The translations under genes and the position numbers were made by a program. Shown one piece after another: positions 26,626 to 34,792 of a DNA stretch of 64,000 bases (positions are counted from its first letter, which is position 1; each line of letters opens with the position of its first letter). The notes beneath the pieces were generated by a model, which saw nothing but the letters and a program-made list of their open reading frames with translations, was not told the origin of the DNA and made no database searches. This DNA is from Kaistella soli. Its GTDB lineage: Bacteria > Bacteroidota > Bacteroidia > Flavobacteriales > Weeksellaceae. The stretch spans positions 310,001-374,000 of the forward strand of contig NZ_JAHOPF010000001.1 in NCBI RefSeq assembly GCF_019038595.1, given 5' to 3'.

Positions 26626-27483
26626 ATGGCAAACTTAAAGGAAATACGCGGAAGAATTACTTCAATCTCTTCTACAATGCAAATCACGAGTGCGATGAAA
26701 ATGGTTTCGGCAGCGAAACTGAAGAAAGCAACCGATGCTATTGTTATGTTGAGACCTTACTCCGAAAAACTGCAGGAAATTATCGAAAACGTAAGTTCCA
26801 CAACAGATCTTGAAGGTGTTTCAACTTTCACCGCAGAAAGAGAAGTGAAAAAAGTTCTTTATATTGTAGTTACTTCAAACAAAGGTCTTGCAGGAGCTTT
26901 CAACTCTTCGGTAATCAAAGAACTGAACAGCACTATTGGCAATACTCAACACGAAGTAGAAATCCTTTCTGTTGGTAAAAAAGTATATGATGCAGTAAGA
27001 AGAACCAGAAAAGTGTACGATAATCAAAGTGCAATTTTTGACGGGATGAGCTTTCAGGTTGTTTCCAACTTTATGGAGCACGTGATGAAAGATTATAAAG
27101 AAGAAAAATTCGATAAGGTTTTTGTGATTTATAATAAATTTATTAATGCAGCAACTCAGGAAGTACAGACTGAACAGGTTTTACCAATTGCAATGGCCGA
27201 AAAAGAAGGTGCTGCCAATACAGATTATCTTTTCGAACCGAACGCTGCTGAAATCCTTAATGTTTTAATTCCTAAATCGATCAAAACTCAGGTTTACAAA
27301 GCGATTCTTGATTCAATTGCATCAGAGCACGGAGCAAGAATGACGGCGATGCACAAAGCAACAGATAATGCTGAAGCATTGAGAAATGATCTGAAAATTT
27401 TCTACAACAAAGCGCGTCAGGCAGCAATTACCAATGAAATTCTGGAGATTGTATCCGGAGCGGAAGCACTGAAAAATTCTTAA
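26626..27483 (+). CDS. atpG: ATP synthase F1 subunit gamma
   Basis: This is the central rotor shaft of F1. The N-terminal helix begins ANLKEIRGRITSISSTMQIT, the standard gamma start, and the C-terminal helix contains EHGARMTAMHKATDNAEAL and RQAAITNEILEIVSGAEAL, both diagnostic. I start at ATG 26626 (285 residues). The longer frame starts at a TTG inside the intergenic hairpin and is not credible. It is the last gene of the operon, followed by a terminator. Confidence 0.96.
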   Translation: MANLKEIRGRITSISSTMQITSAMKMVSAAKLKKATDAIVMLRPYSEKLQEIIENVSSTTDLEGVSTFTAEREVKKVLYIVVTSNKGLAGAFNSSVIKELNSTIGNTQHEVEILSVGKKVYDAVRRTRKVYDNQSAIFDGMSFQVVSNFMEHVMKDYKEEKFDKVFVIYNKFINAATQEVQTEQVLPIAMAEKEGAANTDYLFEPNAAEILNVLIPKSIKTQVYKAILDSIASEHGARMTAMHKATDNAEALRNDLKIFYNKARQAAITNEILEIVSGAEALKNS

Positions 27484-27504
27484 GGAACAGTATTCAAATA
27501 GATA

Positions 27505-27534
27505 AAAGCACCGAATAATTTCGGTGCTTTTTTA
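27505..27534 (+). terminator. Terminator of the ATP synthase operon
   Basis: AAGCACCGA and TCGGTGCTT form a 9-bp stem around a 6-nt loop, followed by a T run. Confidence 0.9.
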
Positions 27535-27601
27535 ATGATATCCAATGCAGCCAACTGTCACCGTTAGTGAAATGTGAAATTTTTAATTATTAAATTTTAT
27601 A

Positions 27602-27609
27602 TATCTTTG
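27602..27609 (+). promoter_or_regulatory. -7 element of the CNNM/CorC-type gene
   Basis: TATCTTTG matches TAnnTTTG, 23 nt before the ATG at 27633. Confidence 0.5.
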
Positions 27610-27632
27610 CATCAAATATTTTAAAAATTTAA

Positions 27633-28991
27633 ATGGACTCAGACGTCGTCAAGCTTTTATTAGCGCTATTCTTAGTTGTACTCAATGGTTTTTTTGTAGC
27701 CGCAGAATTCTCTATCGTTAAAGTTCGTTACTCTCAAATACAGCTCAAAGCCGCCGAAGGTAATTCCATGGCGAAGCAGGCAGAGCACATCATCAAACAT
27801 CTTGATGAATATCTTTCAGCAACACAGCTCGGTATCACACTCGCTTCTCTTGCCTTAGGGTGGGTCGGCGAAAGTGCGATGCATCATGTCATCGAAAATA
27901 TTTTCCATTACTTCAGTGTAGCCATCGATCAGGCAACGATTACAACGATTTCTCTGGTTTTGAGTTTTCTTTTAATAACGGTAATGCATATCGTTTTCGG
28001 TGAATTAATTCCAAAATCAATCGCGATCCGTAAATCGGAATCAACGACCATGGCCATTGCAATGCCTTTAAGAGTATTTTATGTGGTTTTCAAACCTTTC
28101 ATCTGGACGATGAATAAGATGTCGAACGGGGTATTGCGTTTGATGAAGATTCATCCTGCTTCCGAACACGAAATTCACTCCACAGAAGAGCTTCAGCTTT
28201 TGGTGAAACAGTCGGCTGATTCAGGAGAAATCGAGGAAGAAAATTACGAGATCATTAAAAATGCTTTTGATTTTACTGATCACTCTGCAAAGCAGATTAT
28301 GGTGCCGAGGCAGAACATTTCGTCTATTGATATCGAAGATCCGGTGGAGGAAATCATTTCTAAAATTATGGACGGAGGTTACTCCAGAATACCGGTTTAC
28401 AGCGGTTCCATTGACAATATTATCGGGATTTTTTATGCTAAGGAAATCATCCGTGAATACATCAAAAGAAAAGGTGAAATTGATCACGTAGTTTTAGAAG
28501 AACTCATGCGTGAAGCTTTTTTCGTTGTCGGAAGCAAAAAGATTTCCGACTTACTGAAAGTTTTCCAGCAGAAGAAGCAGCATTTAGCGGTTGTTATTGA
28601 TGAGTTCGGAGGTACTGAAGGGATAATCACTCTGGAAGATATTCTTGAAGAACTCGTTGGGGAAATTCAGGATGAGGAAGATGATGAGGAAAAAATTGTA
28701 GACAAAGTAGGGGAAAATGTTTTCTGGGTTCAGGCGACGCAGCCACTAGACGAGATTAATGAACATTTGCCGAAGAAATTCCCGCTTTCAGAAGACGGGG
28801 AATACAATACACTTGCCGGATTTATTCTGCATGAACTGGAAGATATTCCGGAAGAAAATCAGGAATTTAAGATAAATGATTATCACGTAAAAATTCTGAA
28901 AATGCAGAATAAGAGTGTTGATCTTGTAGAGCTGGTTTATGAAGAACCGCGAATTGCTGATGATCTTTCAGAAGAAATCAATGAAATTTAA
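27633..28991 (+). CDS. CNNM/CorC-type transporter (hemolysin family protein)
   Basis: This is a 452-residue inner-membrane protein. An N-terminal DUF21/CNNM domain has four hydrophobic segments (LLLALFLVVLNGFFVAAEFS onward, with GELIPKSIAIR). A pair of CBS domains follows at about residues 205-335 (MVPRQNISSID, VVIDEFGGTEGIITLEDILEELVGEI), and a CorC/HlyC C-terminal domain completes it. Homologues such as CorB, CorC and MpfA export magnesium or protect against it; the gliding protein GldE also belongs to the family, but this gene is not next to gldD. Toxin activity implied by the old name hemolysin is not supported. clpS follows after 12 bases. Confidence 0.88.
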   Translation: MDSDVVKLLLALFLVVLNGFFVAAEFSIVKVRYSQIQLKAAEGNSMAKQAEHIIKHLDEYLSATQLGITLASLALGWVGESAMHHVIENIFHYFSVAIDQATITTISLVLSFLLITVMHIVFGELIPKSIAIRKSESTTMAIAMPLRVFYVVFKPFIWTMNKMSNGVLRLMKIHPASEHEIHSTEELQLLVKQSADSGEIEEENYEIIKNAFDFTDHSAKQIMVPRQNISSIDIEDPVEEIISKIMDGGYSRIPVYSGSIDNIIGIFYAKEIIREYIKRKGEIDHVVLEELMREAFFVVGSKKISDLLKVFQQKKQHLAVVIDEFGGTEGIITLEDILEELVGEIQDEEDDEEKIVDKVGENVFWVQATQPLDEINEHLPKKFPLSEDGEYNTLAGFILHELEDIPEENQEFKINDYHVKILKMQNKSVDLVELVYEEPRIADDLSEEINEI

Positions 28992-29003
28992 AATTAAGAT
29001 TCC

Positions 29004-29321
29004 ATGCTTTTTAATTCAATATATCCAACTTTCATAAAAGATTATGAAAAACCGGAGCGGGAATACGAAGAAGACGTTGCCCTGCTGGAAAAAGAAGACG
29101 AAGTTTACAAACTCGTTCTCTGGAATGACGATGTAAATACTTTCGATTACGTGATTGAATGTCTCATCGAAATTTGCGGACACACGCTGGAACAGGCCGA
29201 GCAGTGTACTATTTTAGTGCATTATAAAGGAAAATGTACCGTAAAAACTGGTAGCCTGGAAGTGCTGAAACCGATGCACGAAAAATTAATATCCCGAAGT
29301 TTAACTTCAGAAATTGTTTAA
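29004..29321 (+). CDS. clpS: ATP-dependent Clp protease adaptor ClpS
   Basis: This adaptor delivers N-degron substrates to ClpAP or ClpCP. The 105-residue protein has a flexible acidic N terminus and the conserved core YKLVLWNDDVNTFDYVIECL, then QAEQCTILVHYKGKCTVKTG. NDD and the HYKG region form the N-degron pocket. It is 12 bases after the CNNM-type gene and 44 before the rhomboid gene, so the three may share a transcript, although their functions are not obviously related. Confidence 0.93.
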   Translation: MLFNSIYPTFIKDYEKPEREYEEDVALLEKEDEVYKLVLWNDDVNTFDYVIECLIEICGHTLEQAEQCTILVHYKGKCTVKTGSLEVLKPMHEKLISRSLTSEIV

Positions 29322-29365
29322 ACTAAAGTTTCAGGTTTCTGAAACTTTTTATTTTATTAAAAAAT

Positions 29366-30022
29366 ATGAGCACAGTACTTATCATTATTATCGCAGCTAC
29401 GGCAATCATCAGTTATTTTGGGTTCAACAACCAGGGTGTTTTCGAAAAGTACAAATTCAATGTGGGCGCAATTCTTAGAAATAAAGAATATGTGAGGCTG
29501 ATTTCAGCAGGTTTTCTGCATGGTGATCTTATGCATTTGCTGTTTAACATGATGACGCTTTATTTCTTTGGGCCAATTGTTATTCAGGCTTTCGGAGATT
29601 TGGGCTTTTTAGTTATTTATTTTGGTTCCATTCTTCTTGGGAATCTGTTTTCACTGTATCTGTATAAAAACCAGTCGTGGTATTCGGCGATCGGCGCGAG
29701 TGGTGGAGTTTCAGGTATTTTGTTTGCGTCCATCGCCATGATTCCTGATTTGGGAATTTACTTTTTCTTCATTCCGATTCCAATTCCGGGATATATTTTC
29801 GGTCTTGTTTACTTCGGATATTCGGTTTACAGCATGCTGAATCCTCGCGAGCACGATAATATAGGACACGCGGCGCACATGGGAGGGGCGTTTTTCGGAT
29901 TGGTATATGCCGTGGCGCTGCAACCTGCAAGAGCTGTTGAAAACGCGCAATTCCTGGGAATCATGGCGCTTCCATTAATTTATATGGCGTATATGGTTTT
30001 CGTAAAAAAGAGAATAGGATAA
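29366..30022 (+). CDS. Rhomboid family intramembrane serine protease
   Basis: This is a 218-residue polytopic protein with six membrane segments. The catalytic dyad is visible: S112 in GASGGVSG and H171 in GHAAHMGGAFFG. The HGDLMHLLFNMMTLYFFG block in helix 2, with its conserved His and Asn, forms the oxyanion region. Rhomboids cut membrane-anchored proteins within the bilayer; substrates here are unknown. There is no extra cytoplasmic domain. It is the last gene before a 231-base intergenic region holding the palindromic element. Confidence 0.92.
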   Translation: MSTVLIIIIAATAIISYFGFNNQGVFEKYKFNVGAILRNKEYVRLISAGFLHGDLMHLLFNMMTLYFFGPIVIQAFGDLGFLVIYFGSILLGNLFSLYLYKNQSWYSAIGASGGVSGILFASIAMIPDLGIYFFFIPIPIPGYIFGLVYFGYSVYSMLNPREHDNIGHAAHMGGAFFGLVYAVALQPARAVENAQFLGIMALPLIYMAYMVFVKKRIG

Positions 30023-30054
30023 TTTCTTAGGAGCAATAAAAGGGATATCTTCTT

Positions 30055-30250
30055 TTTAGAAAGTGATCCCGTTTTCCGTTACAATCTTTTAAAAAGTCGC
30101 GGCGGCGCAGCCGCCGCGACTTTTTAAAAGGATTTCCACTGCAACCGGGGCTAAAAACTTCTTACGTTTTTCTTTTCACAGGATTTACAACTCACTTTTC
30201 GGCGCTCGCTTCGCTCGCGCCTCACATAATTTTTTCGTACAATCGTAAAG
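30055..30250. repeat. GC-rich palindromic intergenic element (REP/MITE-like candidate)
   Basis: The 231 bases between the rhomboid gene and prmC hold no gene. A perfect 20-bp inverted repeat (30088-30107 with 30111-30130, 3-nt GCA loop) has a GC-only core (CGCGGCGGC) unlike the AT-rich surroundings. It is flanked by related sequences, TTTCCGTTACAATC (from 30074) and TTTCCACTGCAACC (from 30134), identical at 10 of 14 bases. Further right a second GC-rich near-palindrome reads GGCGCTCGCTTCGCTCGCGCC, about 30200-30220. The layout resembles dispersed intergenic repeat elements. Copies elsewhere cannot be checked here. Termination for the two convergent genes is a possible side function. Confidence 0.6.
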
Positions 30251-30253
30251 ATT

Positions 30254-31105
30254 CTATTTCTTCCCGAAAACAAACCGGTCATTCCCGGAAAGATCTTTCA
30301 CCAGATGAACTTGGGATAAAACATCAGAAAAAAGACTTCTTGTTTCCTCACCAAGTTTCTGATTGATTTCCAGAAAAACCATTCCCTTTTCAGAAAGATG
30401 ACTTTTGCAGTCTTCTGCAATTTTTTCATAGAAAATTAAGGCATTGGAAGTTGGTGAAAACAAAGCCATTTTGGGCTCAAATTCCTTTACAGAATCTGCA
30501 ATTTCAGTTTCTTCCTCAATTCCGATATAGGGCGGATTGGAAATAATGATATCATAAACTTCATTCAGATTTGCATTTAAATAATCCTGATGAATTAAGT
30601 TGATTTCCGCATGATGAAAAACTGCATTTTTCTTCGCTGTTTCCAGCGCTTTTTCTGAATAATCAATCGCAGAAACGATCGCGTCAGGAAAATGTTTCTT
30701 CAATACCACGGGAATAATTCCGCTTCCGGTTCCAATATCCAGAATTTTGAAAACAGAATTATTCGGTTTCAGTTTCCTGATTTCTCTGATCGCAATTTCC
30801 AGAAGTTCTTCTGTTTCCGGTCTTGGAATCAGTACATTTTCATCCACGGAAAATTTCAGACCATAAAATTCGGTTTCACCTAATATCTGCTGAAAAGGTT
30901 TTCCGGTTTTCAGTTCAGCGATAATATTTTTAAAATTTTCGAGTTCATCATGTGTGAGATTCCGCTCTGAGGACCGTCTTTGCTGAAATTTATCCAAACC
31001 TAAAATTTGGCTGCAGAAAATAGAAAAAAGTTCGTTGTTTTCAGATTCAGAATAAATTGCAGAGAGTTCTTTCTGGAAGAATTGTTTGAGTTCGGAAACG
31101 GTCAT
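30254..31105 (-). CDS. prmC: Peptide chain release factor N5-glutamine methyltransferase
   Basis: This enzyme methylates the glutamine of the GGQ motif of release factors RF1 and RF2 using SAM. The N-terminal helical domain of about 80 residues is followed by FYGLKFSVDENVLIPRPETEEL, the SAM loop LDIGTGSGIIPV and the catalytic NPPY motif in IISNPPYIG. The 283-residue length is typical. It converges on the rhomboid gene across the palindromic element. prfA is not adjacent. Confidence 0.94.
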   Translation of the reverse strand: MTVSELKQFFQKELSAIYSESENNELFSIFCSQILGLDKFQQRRSSERNLTHDELENFKNIIAELKTGKPFQQILGETEFYGLKFSVDENVLIPRPETEELLEIAIREIRKLKPNNSVFKILDIGTGSGIIPVVLKKHFPDAIVSAIDYSEKALETAKKNAVFHHAEINLIHQDYLNANLNEVYDIIISNPPYIGIEEETEIADSVKEFEPKMALFSPTSNALIFYEKIAEDCKSHLSEKGMVFLEINQKLGEETRSLFSDVLSQVHLVKDLSGNDRFVFGKK

Positions 31106-31243
31106 GATATAAGTTCGTAATTGCGAATTTTAAATATAAATCCTTTTTTTTGAAATTGCTGAAAATTTCCGCTGAAACTTTAAAAAACATTTACCAACAA
31201 AGGAAAAATAAGCAAAACTGCCGTACATTGAAAATAAATTTAC

Positions 31244-31251
31244 TAATTTTG
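31244..31251 (+). promoter_or_regulatory. -7 element of the NlpC/P60 gene
   Basis: TAATTTTG matches TAnnTTTG, 21 nt before the ATG. Confidence 0.5.
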
Positions 31252-31272
31252 AAAAATCGCTCTAATTAAAAA

Positions 31273-31809
31273 ATGAAAAACGCAATATTTGCCTTACTTG
31301 CATTACTTTTTGTGGTGTCCTGTGGTACTTCAAAAACTGTTGTAAAGAGAAGTATTCCCACCAAAACCGTCGCCAAAACTCCTGATCTGAAAACGCTGGA
31401 ATCCAATTTTTCTGGAAAGGTAAATGCGCAGATTCAGGAAGTGCTGAAAGATGCACAGAAATACCTCGGTGCTCCTTACAAATATGCCGGAAATACGTCT
31501 GCTGGCTTCGACTGCTCAGGTTTGGTTTCCAAAGTTTTTGACGAAAACAATACCAAACTTCCGCGTCGCTCAGAAGATCAGTCCAATACAGGAAAAGAAA
31601 TTAATATCAGAGATGCAAAACCGGGTGATCTCGTGTTTTTTGCCACAGCCGGAGGAAGTAAGGTTTCACATGTGGGTATTGTTCACGATATCGGAAACAA
31701 CGGCGAGGTGAAATTTATTCATGCCTCTACATCGAAAGGTGTTATTATTTCTTCTCTTAACGAAAGATATTGGAACAAAGCTTACCTTTTCGCAAGGAGA
31801 GTTTTGTAA
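31273..31809 (+). CDS. NlpC/P60 family cysteine peptidase, lipoprotein
   Basis: This is a predicted lipoprotein peptidoglycan hydrolase of 178 residues. The signal peptide ends in a lipobox, VVSCG, with the acylated cysteine at about residue 17. The C40 domain starts near residue 60 (YLGAPYKYAGNTSAGFDCSGLV) with the catalytic cysteine in FDCSG. The catalytic histidine is in HVGIVHDI and the third polar residue in the KFIHAST region. Family members cleave D-Glu-meso-DAP bonds. The downstream dapD makes a DAP precursor, a thematic but probably coincidental link, because dapD has its own -7 box. Confidence 0.88.
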   Translation: MKNAIFALLALLFVVSCGTSKTVVKRSIPTKTVAKTPDLKTLESNFSGKVNAQIQEVLKDAQKYLGAPYKYAGNTSAGFDCSGLVSKVFDENNTKLPRRSEDQSNTGKEINIRDAKPGDLVFFATAGGSKVSHVGIVHDIGNNGEVKFIHASTSKGVIISSLNERYWNKAYLFARRVL

Positions 31810-31814
31810 ATTTG
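31807..31814 (+). promoter_or_regulatory. -7 element of dapD
   Basis: TAAATTTG matches TAnnTTTG. It overlaps the stop codon of the upstream gene and lies 35 nt before the dapD ATG. Confidence 0.5.
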
Positions 31815-31849
31815 CAGCAATTATCATTTATCAATAATCAAAATCAATT

Positions 31850-32659
31850 ATGTTACAGCAAACCATCGAAAATATTTGGGACAACCGCGAACTTTTAAAA
31901 AATGAAGACAGCCAGAAAACGATCCGTGAAGTGATCCGTCAGTTGGATTTGGGAGAACTGCGCGTTGCGGAACCTACAGAAAACGGCTGGAAAGTGAATG
32001 AATGGGTGAAAAAAGCAGTCGTGATGTATTTCCCGATTCAGAAGATGGAAACCATTGAAGTGGGACCTTTTGAATTCCACGATAAAATGCCTTTGAAAAG
32101 AAATTATGCAGAAAAGGGAGTTAGGGTAGTGCCGCATGCTGTTGCCCGTGAAGGTGCTTTTATCGCTTCAGGAGTAATTTTAATGCCTTCTTACGTGAAT
32201 ATCGGAGCTTATGTAGATTCGGGTACAATGGTGGATACCTGGGCAACTGTAGGAAGTTGTGCGCAGATCGGAAAAGATGTTCACCTGAGTGGAGGAGTAG
32301 GTATTGGCGGGGTTTTAGAGCCGCTTCAGGCTGCACCTGTAATCATCGAAGATAACGTTTTTGTTGGGTCAAGATGTATCGTTGTGGAAGGTGTTCACGT
32401 GGAGAAAGAAGCAGTTTTGGGCGCGAATGTTGTGCTTACCGCTTCTACCAAAATCATCGACGTTACCGGACCTGAACCGGTTGAAATTAAGGGAAGAGTT
32501 CCGGCGCGTTCTGTGGTAATTCCCGGAAGTTATACCAAACAGTTCCCGGCAGGCGAATATCAGGTTCCTTGTGCCTTAATTATCGGACAGCGGAAAGAAT
32601 CTACTGACAAAAAAACTTCTCTTAACGACGCGTTGAGGGAAAATAATGTAGCAGTTTAA
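31850..32659 (+). CDS. dapD: 2,3,4,5-tetrahydropyridine-2,6-dicarboxylate N-succinyltransferase
   Basis: This trimeric transferase acts in the succinylase branch of lysine and meso-DAP synthesis. An N-terminal helical domain is followed by a left-handed beta helix of hexapeptide repeats (VMPSYVNIGAYVDSGTMVDTW, IGKDVHLSGGVGIGGVLEPLQ, VFVGSRCIVVEGVHV). The 269-residue length equals that of E. coli DapD within a few residues. The family substrate-loop GGVGIGGVLEPLQA is intact. A membrane glycosyltransferase-like gene starts 18 bases downstream, so the operon may extend into the glycan genes. Confidence 0.95.
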   Translation: MLQQTIENIWDNRELLKNEDSQKTIREVIRQLDLGELRVAEPTENGWKVNEWVKKAVVMYFPIQKMETIEVGPFEFHDKMPLKRNYAEKGVRVVPHAVAREGAFIASGVILMPSYVNIGAYVDSGTMVDTWATVGSCAQIGKDVHLSGGVGIGGVLEPLQAAPVIIEDNVFVGSRCIVVEGVHVEKEAVLGANVVLTASTKIIDVTGPEPVEIKGRVPARSVVIPGSYTKQFPAGEYQVPCALIIGQRKESTDKKTSLNDALRENNVAV

Positions 32660-32677
32660 ACTTTAATACGACATCAT

Positions 32678-33847
32678 TTGAAAGATAAATTCTTAAAGTT
32701 TATTGCAAATCCTCAATATATTTTTGGGATTTATCTTTTGATTTCTGTCGTGTCTGCTGTTCTCAAATATATCGGCGGACCGCTGAAGTATAACAATTAC
32801 ATGATTTTCAAAAATGTTTTTACCAATACTTTAGCACAGAAAAATATTTATCTTTATTATCCTGAAGTACATTTCGATTCCAATCATTACGGTGTTTTTT
32901 TCAGCGTTCTGATAGCACCCTTTGCACTATTGCCCGATTGGCTGGGAATCGTTTTATGGAATATTGCGAATACTTCCGTTTTTCTTTTTGCTATACATAA
33001 ACTTCCATTTTCAAATGCTAAAAAGGCATTTTTTGCCTGGCTTTGCCTGCAGGAGTTTATCACCGCAGCGGTAAGTTTACAGTTTAATATCGCTTTAACA
33101 GGATTATTGATGCTTTCTGCAGTTTACGTGTATGAAAGGAAAGAAACAAAATCTGCGATCGCAATCCTTATCGGTTTTTTTGTGAAACTGTACGGAATTT
33201 CCGGACTTTCGGCCTTCTTTTTCATGAAGAATAAATGGCGGTTTATCCTCTCATTCGTAGGTTTCGGAATCTTATTTTTAATTTTACCGATGCTGCTTTC
33301 GAGACCGCAGTTTGGGATTCAGTCTTATGCTGATTGGTTTCAGTCACTTTCGGAAAAAAACCTTTCCAATCAGGTTTTGGGGAACCGTCAGGATTATTCG
33401 CTGATGGGAATCGTCCGGAGAGTTTTAGGCAATGCAGAAATTTCTAATCTGGTTTTTCTTGTTCCCGGAATTCTGGTTTTTGGTCTGCCTTATTTAAGAA
33501 TTAAACAATACAAAAATCTCCCTTTTCAATTGATGATTTTGGCTTCCACGCTTTTATTCATCGTGCTTTTCAGTTCAGGTTCAGAATCCCCAACTTATAT
33601 TATTGCTGTTGCCGGCGTGATGATTTGGTTCATTATGCAGAAAGAAAAATCAGCTTTAATTATCGGTCTTTTAATTTTCGTGATCATTCTTACCTGTTTT
33701 TCATTTTCAGATCTGTTCCCGAAATTCATCAAAGAAAATTACATCATGAAGTATTCTTTAAAAGCATTACCTTGCTGTATCGTTTGGTTCAGAGTGATTT
33801 ATGAACTGATGACCAAAGATTTCGCAAAAGATTATAAATTAGATTAA
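32678..33847 (+). CDS. Polytopic membrane protein, GT87/DUF2029-like glycosyltransferase
   Basis: This is a 389-residue integral membrane protein with about ten hydrophobic segments. The layout matches GT-C fold transferases of the GT87 (DUF2029) type, which use polyprenyl-phosphate sugars: an early loop with YYPEVHFDSNHYG, then GKK/KLYG in VKLYGISGLSAFFF. The start is a TTG at 32678; the next in-frame ATG would remove the first membrane helix, so TTG is preferred. It is followed after 13 bases by a dolichyl-phosphate-mannose-synthase-like gene, a natural provider of lipid-linked sugar. The product glycan is unknown. Confidence 0.65.
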   Translation: MKDKFLKFIANPQYIFGIYLLISVVSAVLKYIGGPLKYNNYMIFKNVFTNTLAQKNIYLYYPEVHFDSNHYGVFFSVLIAPFALLPDWLGIVLWNIANTSVFLFAIHKLPFSNAKKAFFAWLCLQEFITAAVSLQFNIALTGLLMLSAVYVYERKETKSAIAILIGFFVKLYGISGLSAFFFMKNKWRFILSFVGFGILFLILPMLLSRPQFGIQSYADWFQSLSEKNLSNQVLGNRQDYSLMGIVRRVLGNAEISNLVFLVPGILVFGLPYLRIKQYKNLPFQLMILASTLLFIVLFSSGSESPTYIIAVAGVMIWFIMQKEKSALIIGLLIFVIILTCFSFSDLFPKFIKENYIMKYSLKALPCCIVWFRVIYELMTKDFAKDYKLD

Positions 33848-33860
33848 TTAAACAGCAGCA

Positions 33861-34790
33861 GTGAAGAAAATCTCCGTCGTTATTCCCGCTCACAATGAAG
33901 AAGGCAATATTTCCTTGATTTATCAAAGGCTAAAAGACGTTTTTTCTAAACTTGAAAATTACAGGTTCGAAATTATTTTTGTGAATGACGGAAGCCGCGA
34001 TAATACGCAACAGGTAATTGAAGACCTTGCTCAAAATCACGAAGAAGTAAAATACATTGAATTTTCCCGCAATTTCGGCCACCAACCCGCTGTAAAAGCC
34101 GGAATGGACTGCTGCACAGGAAACGCAATGATTTCTATGGATGCCGATTTGCAGCATCCGCCCGAATTGATTCCTGAACTGATTAAAAAATGGGAAGAAG
34201 GTTTTGATATTGTTTTTACGATCAGAACTTATCCGAAGCAGATTTCAGCTTTCAAACGGAAAACTTCATCCATCTACTATAAATTTTTGACCAGAATTTC
34301 GGATGTGAACCTAAGCGAAGGAGGCGGCTCAGATTTCAGGCTTATGGACGCGTCAGTAGTTGATGTGGTCCGAAATATGAATGAAGCCGATATTTTTCTT
34401 CGTGGACTTTCAAACTGGATGGGGTTCAGAAGAACCGGCATTCATTTTACCGCCGGTGAAAGAGCGACCGGCGAAAGCAGCTACGACCTCAAAAAAATGA
34501 TGCGTTTTGCCTTCACGGGAATTACGGCATTCAGTGTAAAACCGCTGTATCTGGCGGCTTATTTGGGTTTCATATTCTCTGCTATTGCGGCGCTGGGTTA
34601 TGGCATTTATGTCGTTCATTCTTTCATTGCGGGGACCGAAATTTCAGGTTGGGCTTCTCTCATTATGACCGTTGTCTTTTTTGGCGGTGTTCAGCTTATT
34701 ATCTTGGGAATTATGGGGATTTATCTCGGTAAAATTTTCAAGCAGGTAAAGGAAAGACCGAACTATATTATCCGTTCGAAAAATTTTTAA
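33861..34790 (+). CDS. Family 2 glycosyltransferase, polyprenyl-phosphate sugar synthase type (GtrB-like)
   Basis: This is a GT-A enzyme of 309 residues starting at GTG. The N-terminal block ISVVIPAHNEEGNIS, the DxD-type MDADLQHPPELIP motif near residues 92-105 and the GGGSDFRLMD acceptor region mark the DPM1/GtrB group. Two C-terminal membrane helices (residues about 228-252 and 263-290) anchor it. Such enzymes load glucose, mannose or related sugars onto undecaprenyl phosphate. With the upstream GT87-like protein it could form a donor-transferase pair. The next gene starts two bases after its stop. Confidence 0.9.
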   Translation: MKKISVVIPAHNEEGNISLIYQRLKDVFSKLENYRFEIIFVNDGSRDNTQQVIEDLAQNHEEVKYIEFSRNFGHQPAVKAGMDCCTGNAMISMDADLQHPPELIPELIKKWEEGFDIVFTIRTYPKQISAFKRKTSSIYYKFLTRISDVNLSEGGGSDFRLMDASVVDVVRNMNEADIFLRGLSNWMGFRRTGIHFTAGERATGESSYDLKKMMRFAFTGITAFSVKPLYLAAYLGFIFSAIAALGYGIYVVHSFIAGTEISGWASLIMTVVFFGGVQLIILGIMGIYLGKIFKQVKERPNYIIRSKNF

Positions 34791-34792
34791 TC

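Noticed and set aside
27633-28991. gldE
   Set aside because: The domain set is shared by all CNNM/CorC-type proteins, and neither gldD nor ssb-type neighbours are present.
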